A DNA stretch of 64,000 nucleotides. Origin: Sneathia vaginalis (GTDB lineage: Bacteria; Fusobacteriota; Fusobacteriia; Fusobacteriales; Leptotrichiaceae). The stretch lies in contig NZ_CP011280.1 of NCBI RefSeq assembly GCF_000973085.1, positions 522,642-586,641 of the forward strand, read 5' to 3'. The notes under the pieces were generated by a model, which saw only the letters and a program-made list of their open reading frames with translations, did not search any database and was not told the origin of the DNA. Below, in pieces: positions 56,851-64,000 of the stretch. A program made the translations under genes and the position numbers. The first letter of the stretch is position 1. Each line of letters begins with the position of its first letter.

Positions 56851-56924
56851 TAATCGTGCGTTAATCGTGCTAAATATATTTTAGAACTCAATAAATAAAA
56901 GGATTAATCGTGCATTAATCGTGT
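56851..56924. repeat. Two pairs of TTAATCGTGC repeats before endolysin
   Basis: TAATCGTGC at 56851-56859, 56862-56870 and 56905-56913, and TAATCGTGT at 56916-56924. Within each pair the copies are 11 bp apart; the pairs are 54 bp apart, so all lie on one helix face. CG is rare here, which makes the motif stand out. It may be a regulator site for lysis genes. Confidence 0.7.
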
Positions 56925-56947
56925 GAAAACAAAAAAAGGAGGTAATA

Positions 56948-57523
56948 ATGGACTGGATAATCGAAATAAATGGCAAGAAGTACAAATTAGTACCACTTGA
57001 TAACAAGAAAGACCCTTTTGATAACATTTTTAATTATATTTTAATGGTTGAGGGTAGATATTCTAACAACCCAAATGATAGAGGTGGAGCTACTAAATAT
57101 GGAATAACCGAAAATGTAGCTAATGCATATTATGGATATAAGGTAGCAAGTCTAACTAAAGAACAAGCTAAAGAAATATATTATAAAGAATTTTACCTTA
57201 AGAATAAGCTAGATAAAGTAGCAAGTGATAAGGTAGCATTATCAATATTCGACTGGCTAGTTAATAGTGGTGTGTGGGCAATCAAGAAAGCCCAACTAAC
57301 ATTATGCAATTTAGGATATAAGGTCGATATAGATGGAATTATAGGTAGAGATACACTTAATAGCTTAAATTCAGTTAATGTTAATGATTTTTTAAATGAA
57401 TATCATAGGATTCAAAAATTATTCTATGAAGCAATAGTATACAACAACCCAAGTCAAAAGGTATTTTTGCAAGGTTGGATTAATAGATTAAATAACAAAA
57501 TTAAATATATAAAGGAGATGTAG
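56948..57523 (+). CDS. Endolysin, glycoside hydrolase family 108
   Basis: A 191-residue N-acetylmuramidase. Residues 25-110 carry the GH108 domain: FNYILMVEGRYSNNPNDRGG with the catalytic Glu (near 37; the usual EGGY is EGRY) and TKYGITENVANAYYG; residues 110-185 are the linked peptidoglycan-binding domain (VNSGVWAIKKAQLTLCNLGY, then DGIIGRDTLNSLNSV). It lacks a signal peptide, so it needs the holin encoded 4 bp later. AAAGGAGG lies upstream. Confidence 0.92.
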   Translation: MDWIIEINGKKYKLVPLDNKKDPFDNIFNYILMVEGRYSNNPNDRGGATKYGITENVANAYYGYKVASLTKEQAKEIYYKEFYLKNKLDKVASDKVALSIFDWLVNSGVWAIKKAQLTLCNLGYKVDIDGIIGRDTLNSLNSVNVNDFLNEYHRIQKLFYEAIVYNNPSQKVFLQGWINRLNNKIKYIKEM

Positions 57524-57527
57524 TATT

Positions 57528-57857
57528 ATGAACAAGGGAACAGTATTTGGAATTATTTTTACAGTTTTAGGAGCAATATTTGGAGCATTACTACCTAAGT
57601 TAAGGGAATTAGTTAAAAAAACACCAACTGAGTTAGATGATGTAGCATTAGAAGTCGTGGTGTTTGTTGAAAAACTACTTAATGGAGATAGTGGAGAGTC
57701 TAAAAACCAAAGAGCCAAAGATTTAATTGAGGCTAAACTAGGACAAACAGTTAAAGAAAAAGTCTTAGACAAGGCAGTTGAGAAAGCAGTAACAACTATG
57801 AAGGTAGCAGAAGCACAAAAGAAGTCATTAGATGAAGTTGGTAAGAAGGGGGAGTAG
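57528..57857 (+). CDS. Holin of the LL-H type
   Basis: A 109-residue protein with one N-terminal transmembrane helix (GTVFGIIFTVLGAIFGALLP) followed by a charged helical tail, matching the LLH-family phage holins in layout. It follows the endolysin by 4 bp, in the reverse of the more common order. A terminator overlaps its end. Confidence 0.75.
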   Translation: MNKGTVFGIIFTVLGAIFGALLPKLRELVKKTPTELDDVALEVVVFVEKLLNGDSGESKNQRAKDLIEAKLGQTVKEKVLDKAVEKAVTTMKVAEAQKKSLDEVGKKGE

Positions 57858-57869
57858 TTACCCCTTTTT
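57846..57869 (+). terminator. Terminator of the late operon
   Basis: AAGGGG (57846-57851) and CCCCTT (57861-57866) pair, then TTTA. The holin stop codon lies in the loop. Confidence 0.75.
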
Positions 57870-58009
57870 ATTCTAATGAGTTAATCAAGAATATTCAAAG
57901 GGATTATTCAAAGACAATGATGTATGGTGACTTAGGTATAACTAACACAGGATTTAAAGTTGAAAATACATCAATTAGTGCAAGACTAGGATTTAGCAAA
58001 TATTTTTAA
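57869..58009 (+). pseudogene. Possible remnant of a beta-barrel outer-membrane protein
   Basis: An open frame of 46 codons without SD, ending at TAA 58007. It reads MMYGDLGITNTGFKVENTSI, then SARLGFSKYF as the last ten residues. The alternating pattern and final Phe fit the last strand of a Gram-negative outer-membrane barrel such as an autotransporter. The front of such a gene is missing, so this could be a piece of host DNA picked up by the phage. Assignment is tentative. Confidence 0.4.
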
Positions 58010-58017
58010 AAAAATTT

Positions 58018-58045
58018 TTGACAAATTATAAAAGTATGCTATAAT
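58018..58045 (+). promoter_or_regulatory. Strong promoter of the Cas12a-repeat RNA
   Basis: Perfect TTGACA (58018-58023), 16-bp spacer, and perfect extended -10 TGCTATAAT (58037-58045). It is among the best promoters in the window. Start near 58052, with no SD or reading frame before the terminator. Confidence 0.88.
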
Positions 58046-58051
58046 TATAGT

Positions 58052-58124
58052 GTAAAAGATAAGAAGACCTCATTTTTTATAATTTCTACTATTGTAGATA
58101 CGCTTTCAGGTCTTATATTTTTTT
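58052..58124 (+). ncRNA. Phage small RNA with a single Cas12a crRNA repeat (RNA anti-CRISPR candidate)
   Basis: About 70 nt long. AATTTCTACTATTGTAGAT (58081-58099) has the conserved type V-A repeat handle: TCTAC and GTAGA pair (58085-58089 with 58094-58098) around a TATT loop, as in Francisella and Acidaminococcus repeats, which differ at one loop base. AAGACCT (58064-58070) and AGGTCTT (58108-58114) flank it and pair, and TATTTTTTT follows, so the repeat sits within a terminator-like hairpin. There is no second repeat, and the 15 bases after the handle run into the closing stem, so they are poorly placed to act as a spacer. Phages are known to encode solitary repeat RNAs that trap Cas proteins; a decoy for host Cas12a is the most likely role. 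A mini-guide is the alternative. Confidence 0.85.
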
Positions 58125-58139
58125 AAAAACTATCTTTTG

Positions 58140-58168
58140 GTTAATCCTTAGGGATTAACTTTTTTTTA
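58140..58168 (+). terminator. Second terminator after the small RNA
   Basis: GTTAATCC (58140-58147) and GGATTAAC (58152-58159) form an 8-bp stem followed by eight T. It insulates the small RNA gene from the next gene. Confidence 0.85.
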
Positions 58169-58198
58169 TACTCAAAAAAAAGGAAAGGAGAACACAGA

Positions 58199-58765
58199 TT
58201 GACACCAGAAGCAACAATTACAATCATAGAAAATAAAGGCATAGCAGTTGTTATATGTGGATTAGTGATATTCCTAGCATATAAGTATTTTGCTGGTGTT
58301 TTGGAAAATAGTAATGAAACAAACAAAGAAATATTAGAAACATTAAATAAAATAAACAACTTCTTAGTTAATGGATATTGTAGAGATGAAGATTTAAACC
58401 TATTAATCAAATTAAGGGGTAGGTATGTAATTTTGGAATACAAATGGATAATAGTTAAATATGTTTTGAACAATCATATTAAACAAAATCTTGAAAAAAT
58501 TAAGTTGGAACTTAAGAATTATGCAGACAGTTCAAGTAATAGAACCTTGGAATTATTAAGCAAAAAAGCAAGTTATCAAGAGATAAAAAAAGAAGTCGAA
58601 AGGATTAATGGCATTTTAGATGAAATTAACGAAATTATATTTCCTATTTTTGAGGATATGGCAAAACAATCTTTAACATTTGATGAAAAATTAGATATAA
58701 TAAGAACAATAGAAATACATTTTGATAAGATAGAAAGTTTATTTTTATCAAAATTAGCAATATAA
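58199..58765 (+). CDS. Single-pass membrane protein with coiled coil
   Basis: A 188-residue protein with an N-terminal transmembrane helix (GIAVVICGLVIFLAYKYFAG), then a long helical part (about 40-185). It resembles phage membrane proteins of the XhlA/BhlA type near lysis genes, but is longer. It might be a second holin-like or an exclusion protein. TTG start, with AAAGGAG upstream. Confidence 0.6.
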   Translation: MTPEATITIIENKGIAVVICGLVIFLAYKYFAGVLENSNETNKEILETLNKINNFLVNGYCRDEDLNLLIKLRGRYVILEYKWIIVKYVLNNHIKQNLEKIKLELKNYADSSSNRTLELLSKKASYQEIKKEVERINGILDEINEIIFPIFEDMAKQSLTFDEKLDIIRTIEIHFDKIESLFLSKLAI

Positions 58766-58769
58766 TAAA

Positions 58770-58812
58770 AGCACTCGATACTTTCTTTAAGTAAAGAGTG
58801 CTACTTTTTTTA
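58770..58812. terminator. Bidirectional terminator between converging genes
   Basis: AGCACTC (58770-58776) and GAGTGCT (58796-58802) pair, with TTTTTTT after it on the right. It separates the rightward membrane protein gene and the leftward RHH gene. Confidence 0.8.
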
Positions 58813-58816
58813 TTTA

Positions 58817-59008
58817 TTATATTTTCTTTTCCATTTCTTTAATTCCTGCTAGTAAGATTTCTCTGTTCTTAACCCCTAAATTGTTTCTAATATCTTCTAT
58901 TAATTTTAATTCATTAGCCGTAACCCTAATAGTTATTGACTTAGATAGCTTTTCATCTGGACTTAAATTCTTCCAAATATCCCAAGTCCTTTTACTTCCT
59001 TTTTTCAT
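58817..59008 (-). CDS. Ribbon-helix-helix regulator
   Basis: A 63-residue DNA-binding protein: SKSITIRVTANELKLIEDIR is the strand and first helix of a MetJ/Arc-type ribbon-helix-helix, followed by NNLGVKNREILLAGI. AGGAGG precedes the ATG. It is in the leftward gene set beside attR and near the Cas12a-repeat RNA. Small regulators often control anti-CRISPR units; such a link here is only a possibility. Confidence 0.78.
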   Translation of the reverse strand: MKKGSKRTWDIWKNLSPDEKLSKSITIRVTANELKLIEDIRNNLGVKNREILLAGIKEMEKKI

Positions 59009-59078
59009 TCTTCACCTCCTAATTCATTTATTTCTTTGTGATAAAATAAAAAACGAGCTTAAAGGTGAATCAATGCTC

Positions 59079-59110
59079 AGCCTATAGATTTTACTCTATA
59101 GGCTTTTTTA
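59079..59110. terminator. Terminator between RHH gene and acidic protein gene
   Basis: AGCCTATAGA (59079-59088) and TCTATAGGCT (59095-59104) form a 10-bp stem, with TTTTTA on the right; on the leftward strand the T run is weaker. Confidence 0.8.
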
Positions 59111-59129
59111 TTTTATCTTAATCTTATAA

Positions 59130-59639
59130 TTATAATGCCTTAATATATTCTTCATTGATTTTATCTTTATATACCTTATATATATCATAGCAGTCAACTA
59201 AATCTTCTAATCTATCAGAACTTATATAAGTTGTATAATCATCAATTTTAATATATTTATCACCTAGGTCACACATATCTAAGTCACAATCTGATTTATC
59301 AATTGAACGATACCATAATGGTTCTAATTCTTTAATACTTAGCTTATCTAAGTCATACATATAGTTTTCATCTATTTCACATTCCTTATAAATATCTTGT
59401 ACTGTATCTTCATCCAAGTCATCTTGCAATAATTTAATTTCAGTAGTTAGAAAGTATTTATATTCTTTACCTTTTGTTGTAATTATATAAAACATACAAT
59501 CAAAATCAAAATCGTCATGTAAGTCCATTTCGCCTAGTTTAAGATTTTGTATGTATTGTTTTACAAATCTTAAATAGTTTTCGTCTTTTTCATCTTTCAA
59601 ATAATCTAAATCCTTTAATTCTTCTTTAGTGTATTTCAT
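59130..59639 (-). CDS. Highly acidic small protein next to attR
   Basis: A 169-residue protein rich in Asp and Glu (DYLKDEKDENYLRFVKQYIQ, then DLDEDTVQDIYKECEIDENY), soluble, with no family that I know. DNA-mimic and protein-blocking phage inhibitors are often like this, so it is one candidate for a protein inhibitor of host defence; this is speculation from charge and place. It follows the DUF4116 gene by 17 bp with AGGAGG before the ATG, so both share a promoter. Confidence 0.7.
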   Translation of the reverse strand: MKYTKEELKDLDYLKDEKDENYLRFVKQYIQNLKLGEMDLHDDFDFDCMFYIITTKGKEYKYFLTTEIKLLQDDLDEDTVQDIYKECEIDENYMYDLDKLSIKELEPLWYRSIDKSDCDLDMCDLGDKYIKIDDYTTYISSDRLEDLVDCYDIYKVYKDKINEEYIKAL

Positions 59640-59656
59640 GTGTTTTCCTCCTAATT

Positions 59657-60568
59657 TTATTTATTCAAAACTTTTTTCAATCTATCACTGACATAATTTA
59701 AAGCAAAATCGTTTATCTTCATTGCTTGTAACATAAATTCTTCATTGTCACATAATTTAGAACTTGCATATTGCATTAATAATACATCATGTTTTATCGC
59801 TTCTAGTAGAATGTCTTTGTCACTTTTCATTTGACGGTTTGCATATCTTAATACTAACGGATTGCTTTTAATCGCTTTTAAAACAAATTCTTTATTGTTA
59901 TATAATCTTTCACTAACATATCTTAATGCAAATTCATTTTCGCTTACTGCTTTTAAAGCTATTTCTTCATCATCTTGCAAATCTTTACTAGCATAATTCA
60001 ATGCACCCCCACAATGTTTTATAGCTTTTGAAACTACATCTTTATCATTTTGAAGTTTCTTGTTCAAGTATTCTAGTGCATTACCATTTGTTTTAACTAA
60101 TTCTAAAGCAAAATCTTTATTATCTTTTAATCTATTACTAACATATGTTAGTTGCCAAACATTCTTTTTAGTTGCTAATAAGACTACATCTTTGTCATCT
60201 TTCAATCTATCACTTGCTTCACTTATAATATTATAATTTTCAATTGCTAATAGAACAAAATCTTTGTCATCTTTTAATTCATCACTTGCATACTCAAGGA
60301 CATTATCAATAACTTTAAGTGTTTTCAACATGAAGTCTTTATTACTACGTAATCTTTTACTTGCGTATTTTAGTGCGTCTTCGTAATTTTCCGCTTCTAA
60401 TATAACTTCTTCATCATCTCTTAATCTTTCGCTTACATATTCTAAATTGCTTCCATCAATTTCAACTGCTCTTAGTACAACCTCTTTATCATCTCTTAAT
60501 TTGTCACTTACATATTTTAGACTTAGTCCATCATTTTCAATTTCTTTTAATACTTGTTTTTTAGTCAT
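59657..60568 (-). CDS. DUF4116 repeat protein
   Basis: A 303-residue protein made of about twelve repeats of near 24 residues, pattern (D/N)KDxVLxAIxxxxxxLxYxSxxL, for example LRDDKEVVLRAVEIDGSNLE and LKDDKDFVLLAIENY. DUF4116 repeats form helical arrays and occur in many bacterial and phage genes with no fixed job. ATG 60568 is chosen since GAGGAGG lies just upstream; the frame is open from 60610, inside the promoter. It heads the leftward attR cassette. Confidence 0.85.
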   Translation of the reverse strand: MTKKQVLKEIENDGLSLKYVSDKLRDDKEVVLRAVEIDGSNLEYVSERLRDDEEVILEAENYEDALKYASKRLRSNKDFMLKTLKVIDNVLEYASDELKDDKDFVLLAIENYNIISEASDRLKDDKDVVLLATKKNVWQLTYVSNRLKDNKDFALELVKTNGNALEYLNKKLQNDKDVVSKAIKHCGGALNYASKDLQDDEEIALKAVSENEFALRYVSERLYNNKEFVLKAIKSNPLVLRYANRQMKSDKDILLEAIKHDVLLMQYASSKLCDNEEFMLQAMKINDFALNYVSDRLKKVLNK

Positions 60569-60598
60569 ATATTTTTCCTCCTCATCTTTTATAATCAT

Positions 60599-60627
60599 AT
60601 GATACAACATAAATTATAAAATGTCAA
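60599..60627 (-). promoter_or_regulatory. Promoter of the leftward attR cassette
   Basis: Read leftward: TTGACA (60627-60622), 17-bp spacer, TATCAT (60604-60599). No operator-like palindrome overlaps it, so it may be active in the lysogen. Confidence 0.7.
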
Positions 60628-60693
60628 GCGTTTTTATGAAAATATTTTATTTTATTTTTTTAGCCTTGATTTTACTAGGTTAGAAGACTTAAA

Positions 60694-60752
60694 AAAGTTC
60701 TATTAAAGTTCTATAAAATCAAAGAACTGCTAAAAAGTTCTAAAAAGTTCTA
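60694..60752. repeat. Right integrase arm-site repeats
   Basis: AAAGTTCTA at 60694-60702, 60705-60713, 60734-60742 and 60744-60752, with an inverted AGAACT at 60723. The same 9-mer lies twice beside attL. The clustering on both flanks fits arm-type integrase sites. The remaining gap to attR (60753-60813) is AT-rich with nothing else seen. Confidence 0.7.
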
Positions 60753-60813
60753 AAATAAACAAAAAGAAAAACCAATAAATATCAGTATTTAAAAATATAT
60801 GTTAAATTAATCT

Positions 60814-60826
60814 ATTAATAAATGAA
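60814..60826 (+). other. attR core
   Basis: ATTAATAAATGAA, same as attL. Directly after it the cas12a frame reads V-N-Q-K-Y-K-S-K-L, which continues E250 of the front fragment. Confidence 0.88.
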
Positions 60827-63805
60827 GTAAATCAAAAATATAAATCTAAACTGAATGTATTCAATTCTTTATACAAGCAAATTTTGACTGAAGAAGATAC
60901 AAAATCATTTGTTGATGAAATATTATTAACACCTGAATCTGTAATAAAAACAATTGATAATTTTATAGATAGTATTATTATGAATGATATTGAAGGATTA
61001 AAAGAAGAATTCTTAAAAATTAGTTTAGAAAATTTTGAAGGTATATATATATCAAACAAGAAATTAAACGAGATTAGTAATAGAAAATTTGGGGATTATA
61101 ATTCAATTAATATGATGATTAAACAGTCTATGAATGAAAAAGGTATATTAAGTAAGAAAGAAATTAATGAATTAATTCCAGATTTAGAAAATATAAACAA
61201 ACCAAAAGTTAAAAGTTTTAATTTAAGCTTTATTTTTGAAAATTTAACAAAAGAACATAAAGAACTTATTATAGATTACATAAGAGAAAATATATGTAAT
61301 GTCATAGAAAATGTAAAAATAACTATAGAAAAATATAGAAATATTGATAATAAAATAGAATTTAAAAATAATGCAGAAAAAGTTTCTAAAATAAAAGAAA
61401 TGTTAGAATCAATAAATGAATTGTGTAAACTTATAAAAGAATTTAATACTGATGAAATTGAAAAAAATAATGAATTCTATAATATATTAAATAAAAATTT
61501 TGAAATTTTTGAAAGTTCATATAAAGTTTTAAATAAAGTAAGAAATTTTGTTACAAAAAAAGAAGTTATAGAAAACAAGATGAAATTAAATTTTTCTAAC
61601 TATCAACTTGGAAATGGATGGCATAAAAATAAAGAAAAAGATTGTAGTATTATTTTGTTTAGAAAGAGAAATAATGAGAGATGGATATATTATTTAGGTA
61701 TTTTAAAACATGGAACTAAAATAAAAGAAAATGACTATTTGTCAAGTGTAGATACAGGATTTTATAAAATGGATTATTATGCACAAAATTCATTAAGTAA
61801 AATGATACCTAAATGCAGTATTACCGTAAAAAATGTAAAAAATGCTCCAGAAGATGAAAGTGTTATTTTAAATGATAGCAAAAAATTCAATGAACCTTTA
61901 GAAATAACACCAGAAATAAGAAAGTTGTATGGAAATAATGAACATATAAAAGGAGATAAGTTTAAAAAAGAATCTTTAGTAAAATGGATAGATTTTTGTA
62001 AAGAATTTTTACTTAAATATAAATCATTTGAGAAGGCAAAGAAAGAAATTTTAAAGTTAAAAGAAAGTAATTTGTATGAAAATTTAGAGGAATTTTATTC
62101 TGATGCAGAGGAAAAAGCTTACTTTTTAGAATTTATAAATATAGATGAAGATAAAATAAAAAAACTTGTTAAAGAAAAAAATCTATATCTATTCCAAATA
62201 TATAATAAAGATTTTTCTGCGTACAGTACAGGGAATAAAAATTTACATACTATGTATTTTGAAGAATTATTTACAGATGAAAATTTAAAAAAACCAGTTT
62301 TTAAATTAAATGGAAATACGGAAGTCTTTTATAGAATAGCTTCATCTAAACCTAAAATAGTTCACAATAAAGGAGAAAAATTAGTAAATAAAACATATTT
62401 AGATGATGGCATAATAAAAACTATACCAGATAGTGTATATGAAGAAATTTCTGAAAAAGTAAAAAATAATGAAGATTATTCAAAATTACTAGAAGAAAAT
62501 AATATAAAAAATCTTGAAATAAAAGTAGCTACTCATGAAATAGTAAAGGATAAAAGATATTTTGAAAATAAATTTTTATTTTATCTACCAATAACTTTAA
62601 ATAAAAAAGTATCAAATAAAAATACTAATAAAAATATTAATAAAAATGTTATAGATGAAATAAAGGATTGTAATGAATATAATGTGATAGGTATAGATAG
62701 GGGTGAAAGAAATTTAATAAGTCTTTGTATAATAAATCAAAATGGAGAAATTATACTACAAAAAGAAATGAATATTATTCAGTCATCAGATAAATATAAT
62801 GTCGATTATAATGAAAAATTAGAAATAAAATCTAAAGAAAGAGATAATGCTAAGAAAAATTGGAGTGAAATTGGAAAAATAAAGGATTTGAAATCAGGGT
62901 ATTTATCAGCAGTAGTTCATGAAATAGTAAAGCTCGCTATTGAGTACAATGCCGTCATAATATTAGAAGATTTAAATAATGGCTTTAAAAATTCAAGAAA
63001 AAAAGTTGATAAACAAATATATCAAAAATTTGAAAGAGCTTTAATTGAAAAATTGCAATTCTTAATATTTAAAAATTATGATAAAAATGAAAAGGGAGGA
63101 CTTAGAAATGCATTTCAATTAACACCAGAATTGAAAAATATTACTAAAGTTGCATCTCAACAAGGTATAATAATTTATACTAATCCAGCATATACTTCTA
63201 AAATAGATCCTACTACAGGTTATGCGAATATTATAAAAAAATCAAATAATAACGAAGAATCTATAGTAAAAGCTATTGATAAAATATCTTATGATAAAGA
63301 AAAAGATATGTTCTATTTTGATATTAATTTATCAAATAGTAGTTTTAATTTGACAGTAAAAAATGTTTTAAAGAAAGAATGGAGAATATATACTAATGGT
63401 GAAAGAATAATATATAAAGATAGGAAATATATTACATTAAACATAACTCAAGAAATGAAAGATATTTTAAGTAAATGTGGTATTGATTATTTAAATATTG
63501 ATAATCTAAAACAAGATATATTAAAAAATAAACTACATAAAAAAGTTTATTATATATTTGAATTAGCAAATAAAATGAGAAATGAAAATAAAGATGTTGA
63601 TTATATTATATCTCCAGTATTAAATAAAGATGGAAAATTCTTTATGACACAAGAAATTAATGAGCTAACTCCGAAAGATGCCGATTTAAATGGTGCATAT
63701 AATATTGCACTAAAAGGTAAATTAATGATTGATAATTTAAACAAAAAAGAAAAATTTGTATTTTTAAGTAATGAAGATTGGTTAAACTTTATTCAAGGAA
63801 GATAA
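60827..63805 (+). pseudogene. cas12a: Rear fragment of cas12a, with intact RuvC and Nuc domains
   Basis: This piece supplies residues 251-1242 of the restored protein. NSLYKQILTEED matches the conserved LYKQILSD of Cas12a. The three RuvC residues are present: Asp874 in GIDRGERNL, Glu964 in LEDLNNGFK and Asp1203 in KDADLNGAYN; FQIYNKDFSAYS and the Nuc-domain segment NENKDVDYIISPV are also intact. In the lysogen the frame has no upstream ATG and no SD; TTG 60884 or internal ATG codons would be needed. The in-frame stop before it is TAA 60803. Nothing within the coding part suggests decay, so the disruption looks recent or reversible. Confidence 0.95.
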
Positions 63806-63809
63806 AAAA

Positions 63810-64000
63810 ATGGAAAATACAATAAAAATATCCAATTTAAATGATTATATTTTTTGCCCTATCTCCATATATTTCCATAATTTATATGGAGATATGGACA
63901 CTATAATGTATCAAATGGATTATCAAATTAATGGTAAATTTGCTCATAAAACAATAGATACTAATACATATTCTACAAGAAAGGATGTAATAACATCATT
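63810..64000 (+). CDS. cas4: Cas4 family protein, 3' end outside window
   Basis: The first 63 codons of a gene starting 4 bp after cas12a. ENTIKISNLNDYIFCPISIY, then FHNLYGDMDT match the front of Cas4 proteins linked to type V-A, including the first conserved Cys (C17) of the iron-sulphur site. Cas4 helps select and trim new spacers. In the lysogen it has lost the cas12a promoter unless readthrough occurs from the phage side, so spacer acquisition may also be reduced. Confidence 0.88.
   Translation, partial: MENTIKISNLNDYIFCPISIYFHNLYGDMDTIMYQMDYQINGKFAHKTIDTNTYSTRKDVITS

Larger units (their letters stand above)
19688..60826. mobile_element. Complete siphovirus-type prophage inserted in cas12a
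   Basis: The element is 41,126 bp from core to core. Gene order is that of a temperate tailed phage with a long non-contractile tail: tyrosine integrase, lysogeny control, early and antirepressor genes, exonuclease/RecT/SSB, replication, late regulator, terminase, SPP1-like portal and MuF protein, scaffold, capsid, connectors, tube, frameshifted chaperone, 1699-residue tape measure, tail and fibre proteins, lysis, and a leftward gene cassette beside attR. No structural gene is visibly broken apart from one homopolymer-split reading frame, so the prophage may be inducible. No sheath gene was seen. Integration orientation puts the integrase next to attL. Confidence 0.95.

Noticed and set aside
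58081-58099. Reading the repeat as the edge of a normal CRISPR array
   Set aside because: Only one copy exists, with no second repeat within the next 100 bases and no leader; terminators follow at once.
18951-63805. Two separate short Cas12-like genes instead of one split gene
   Set aside because: The pieces are non-overlapping front and rear parts of one Cas12a and join in frame at the shared 13-bp core.

Overview
The window is very AT-rich, with compact gene strings and Shine-Dalgarno (SD) sites of the GGAGG type. Its housekeeping proteins and lipid, peptidoglycan and stringent-response genes fit a fastidious Fusobacteriota bacterium of the Leptotrichiaceae/Sneathia kind; this assignment is an inference from composition and gene style. 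No rRNA or tRNA gene was seen.

Left host segment (1-18.9 kb). A leftward operon (uppS-cdsA-degenerate cheA-like-unknown) diverges from a rightward run: pnp with a structured leader, pgsA and a degenerate paralogue, a P-type cation ATPase, a repeat lipoprotein, a D,D-carboxypeptidase, lgt, an IclR regulator, a RelA/SpoT-type enzyme, tgt, pepC and an M20 amidohydrolase. A good promoter at 18895-18922 then starts the type V-A CRISPR effector gene cas12a.

Prophage (about 19.7-60.8 kb). cas12a is interrupted after codon 250 by a complete-looking 41.1-kb siphovirus-type prophage. The 13-bp sequence ATTAATAAATGAA is at both junctions (19688-19700 and 60814-60826). Joining the host parts at this core restores one frame of 1242 codons with all three RuvC residues, so cas12a is the attachment site. 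From left to right the prophage has integrase and lysogeny genes (leftward), a palindromic operator, early and small membrane genes, antirepressors, exonuclease/RecT/SSB recombination, a replication initiator with three 23-bp-phased iterons, dUTPase, a late regulator, packaging/head/tail genes including a -1 frameshifted tail chaperone, a tail fibre with a G9 tract, an A10-split gene, lysis genes, and a leftward cassette of lysogen-expressed genes next to attR.

The most notable element is at 58018-58124. An extended -10 promoter, a 19-nt copy of the Cas12a crRNA repeat (AATTTCTACTATTGTAGAT) and a terminator make up a stand-alone small RNA gene inside the prophage. There is one repeat only, and the bases after it pair with the bases before it, so it looks like an RNA decoy (RNA anti-CRISPR) for Cas12a rather than a normal array. 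The phage therefore appears to act on Cas12a twice: by a decoy RNA and by integrating into the gene.

Right host segment (60.8-64 kb). The remaining 992 codons of cas12a are followed 4 bp later by the start of cas4, which runs off the window. cas1, cas2 and the array would be expected beyond it.
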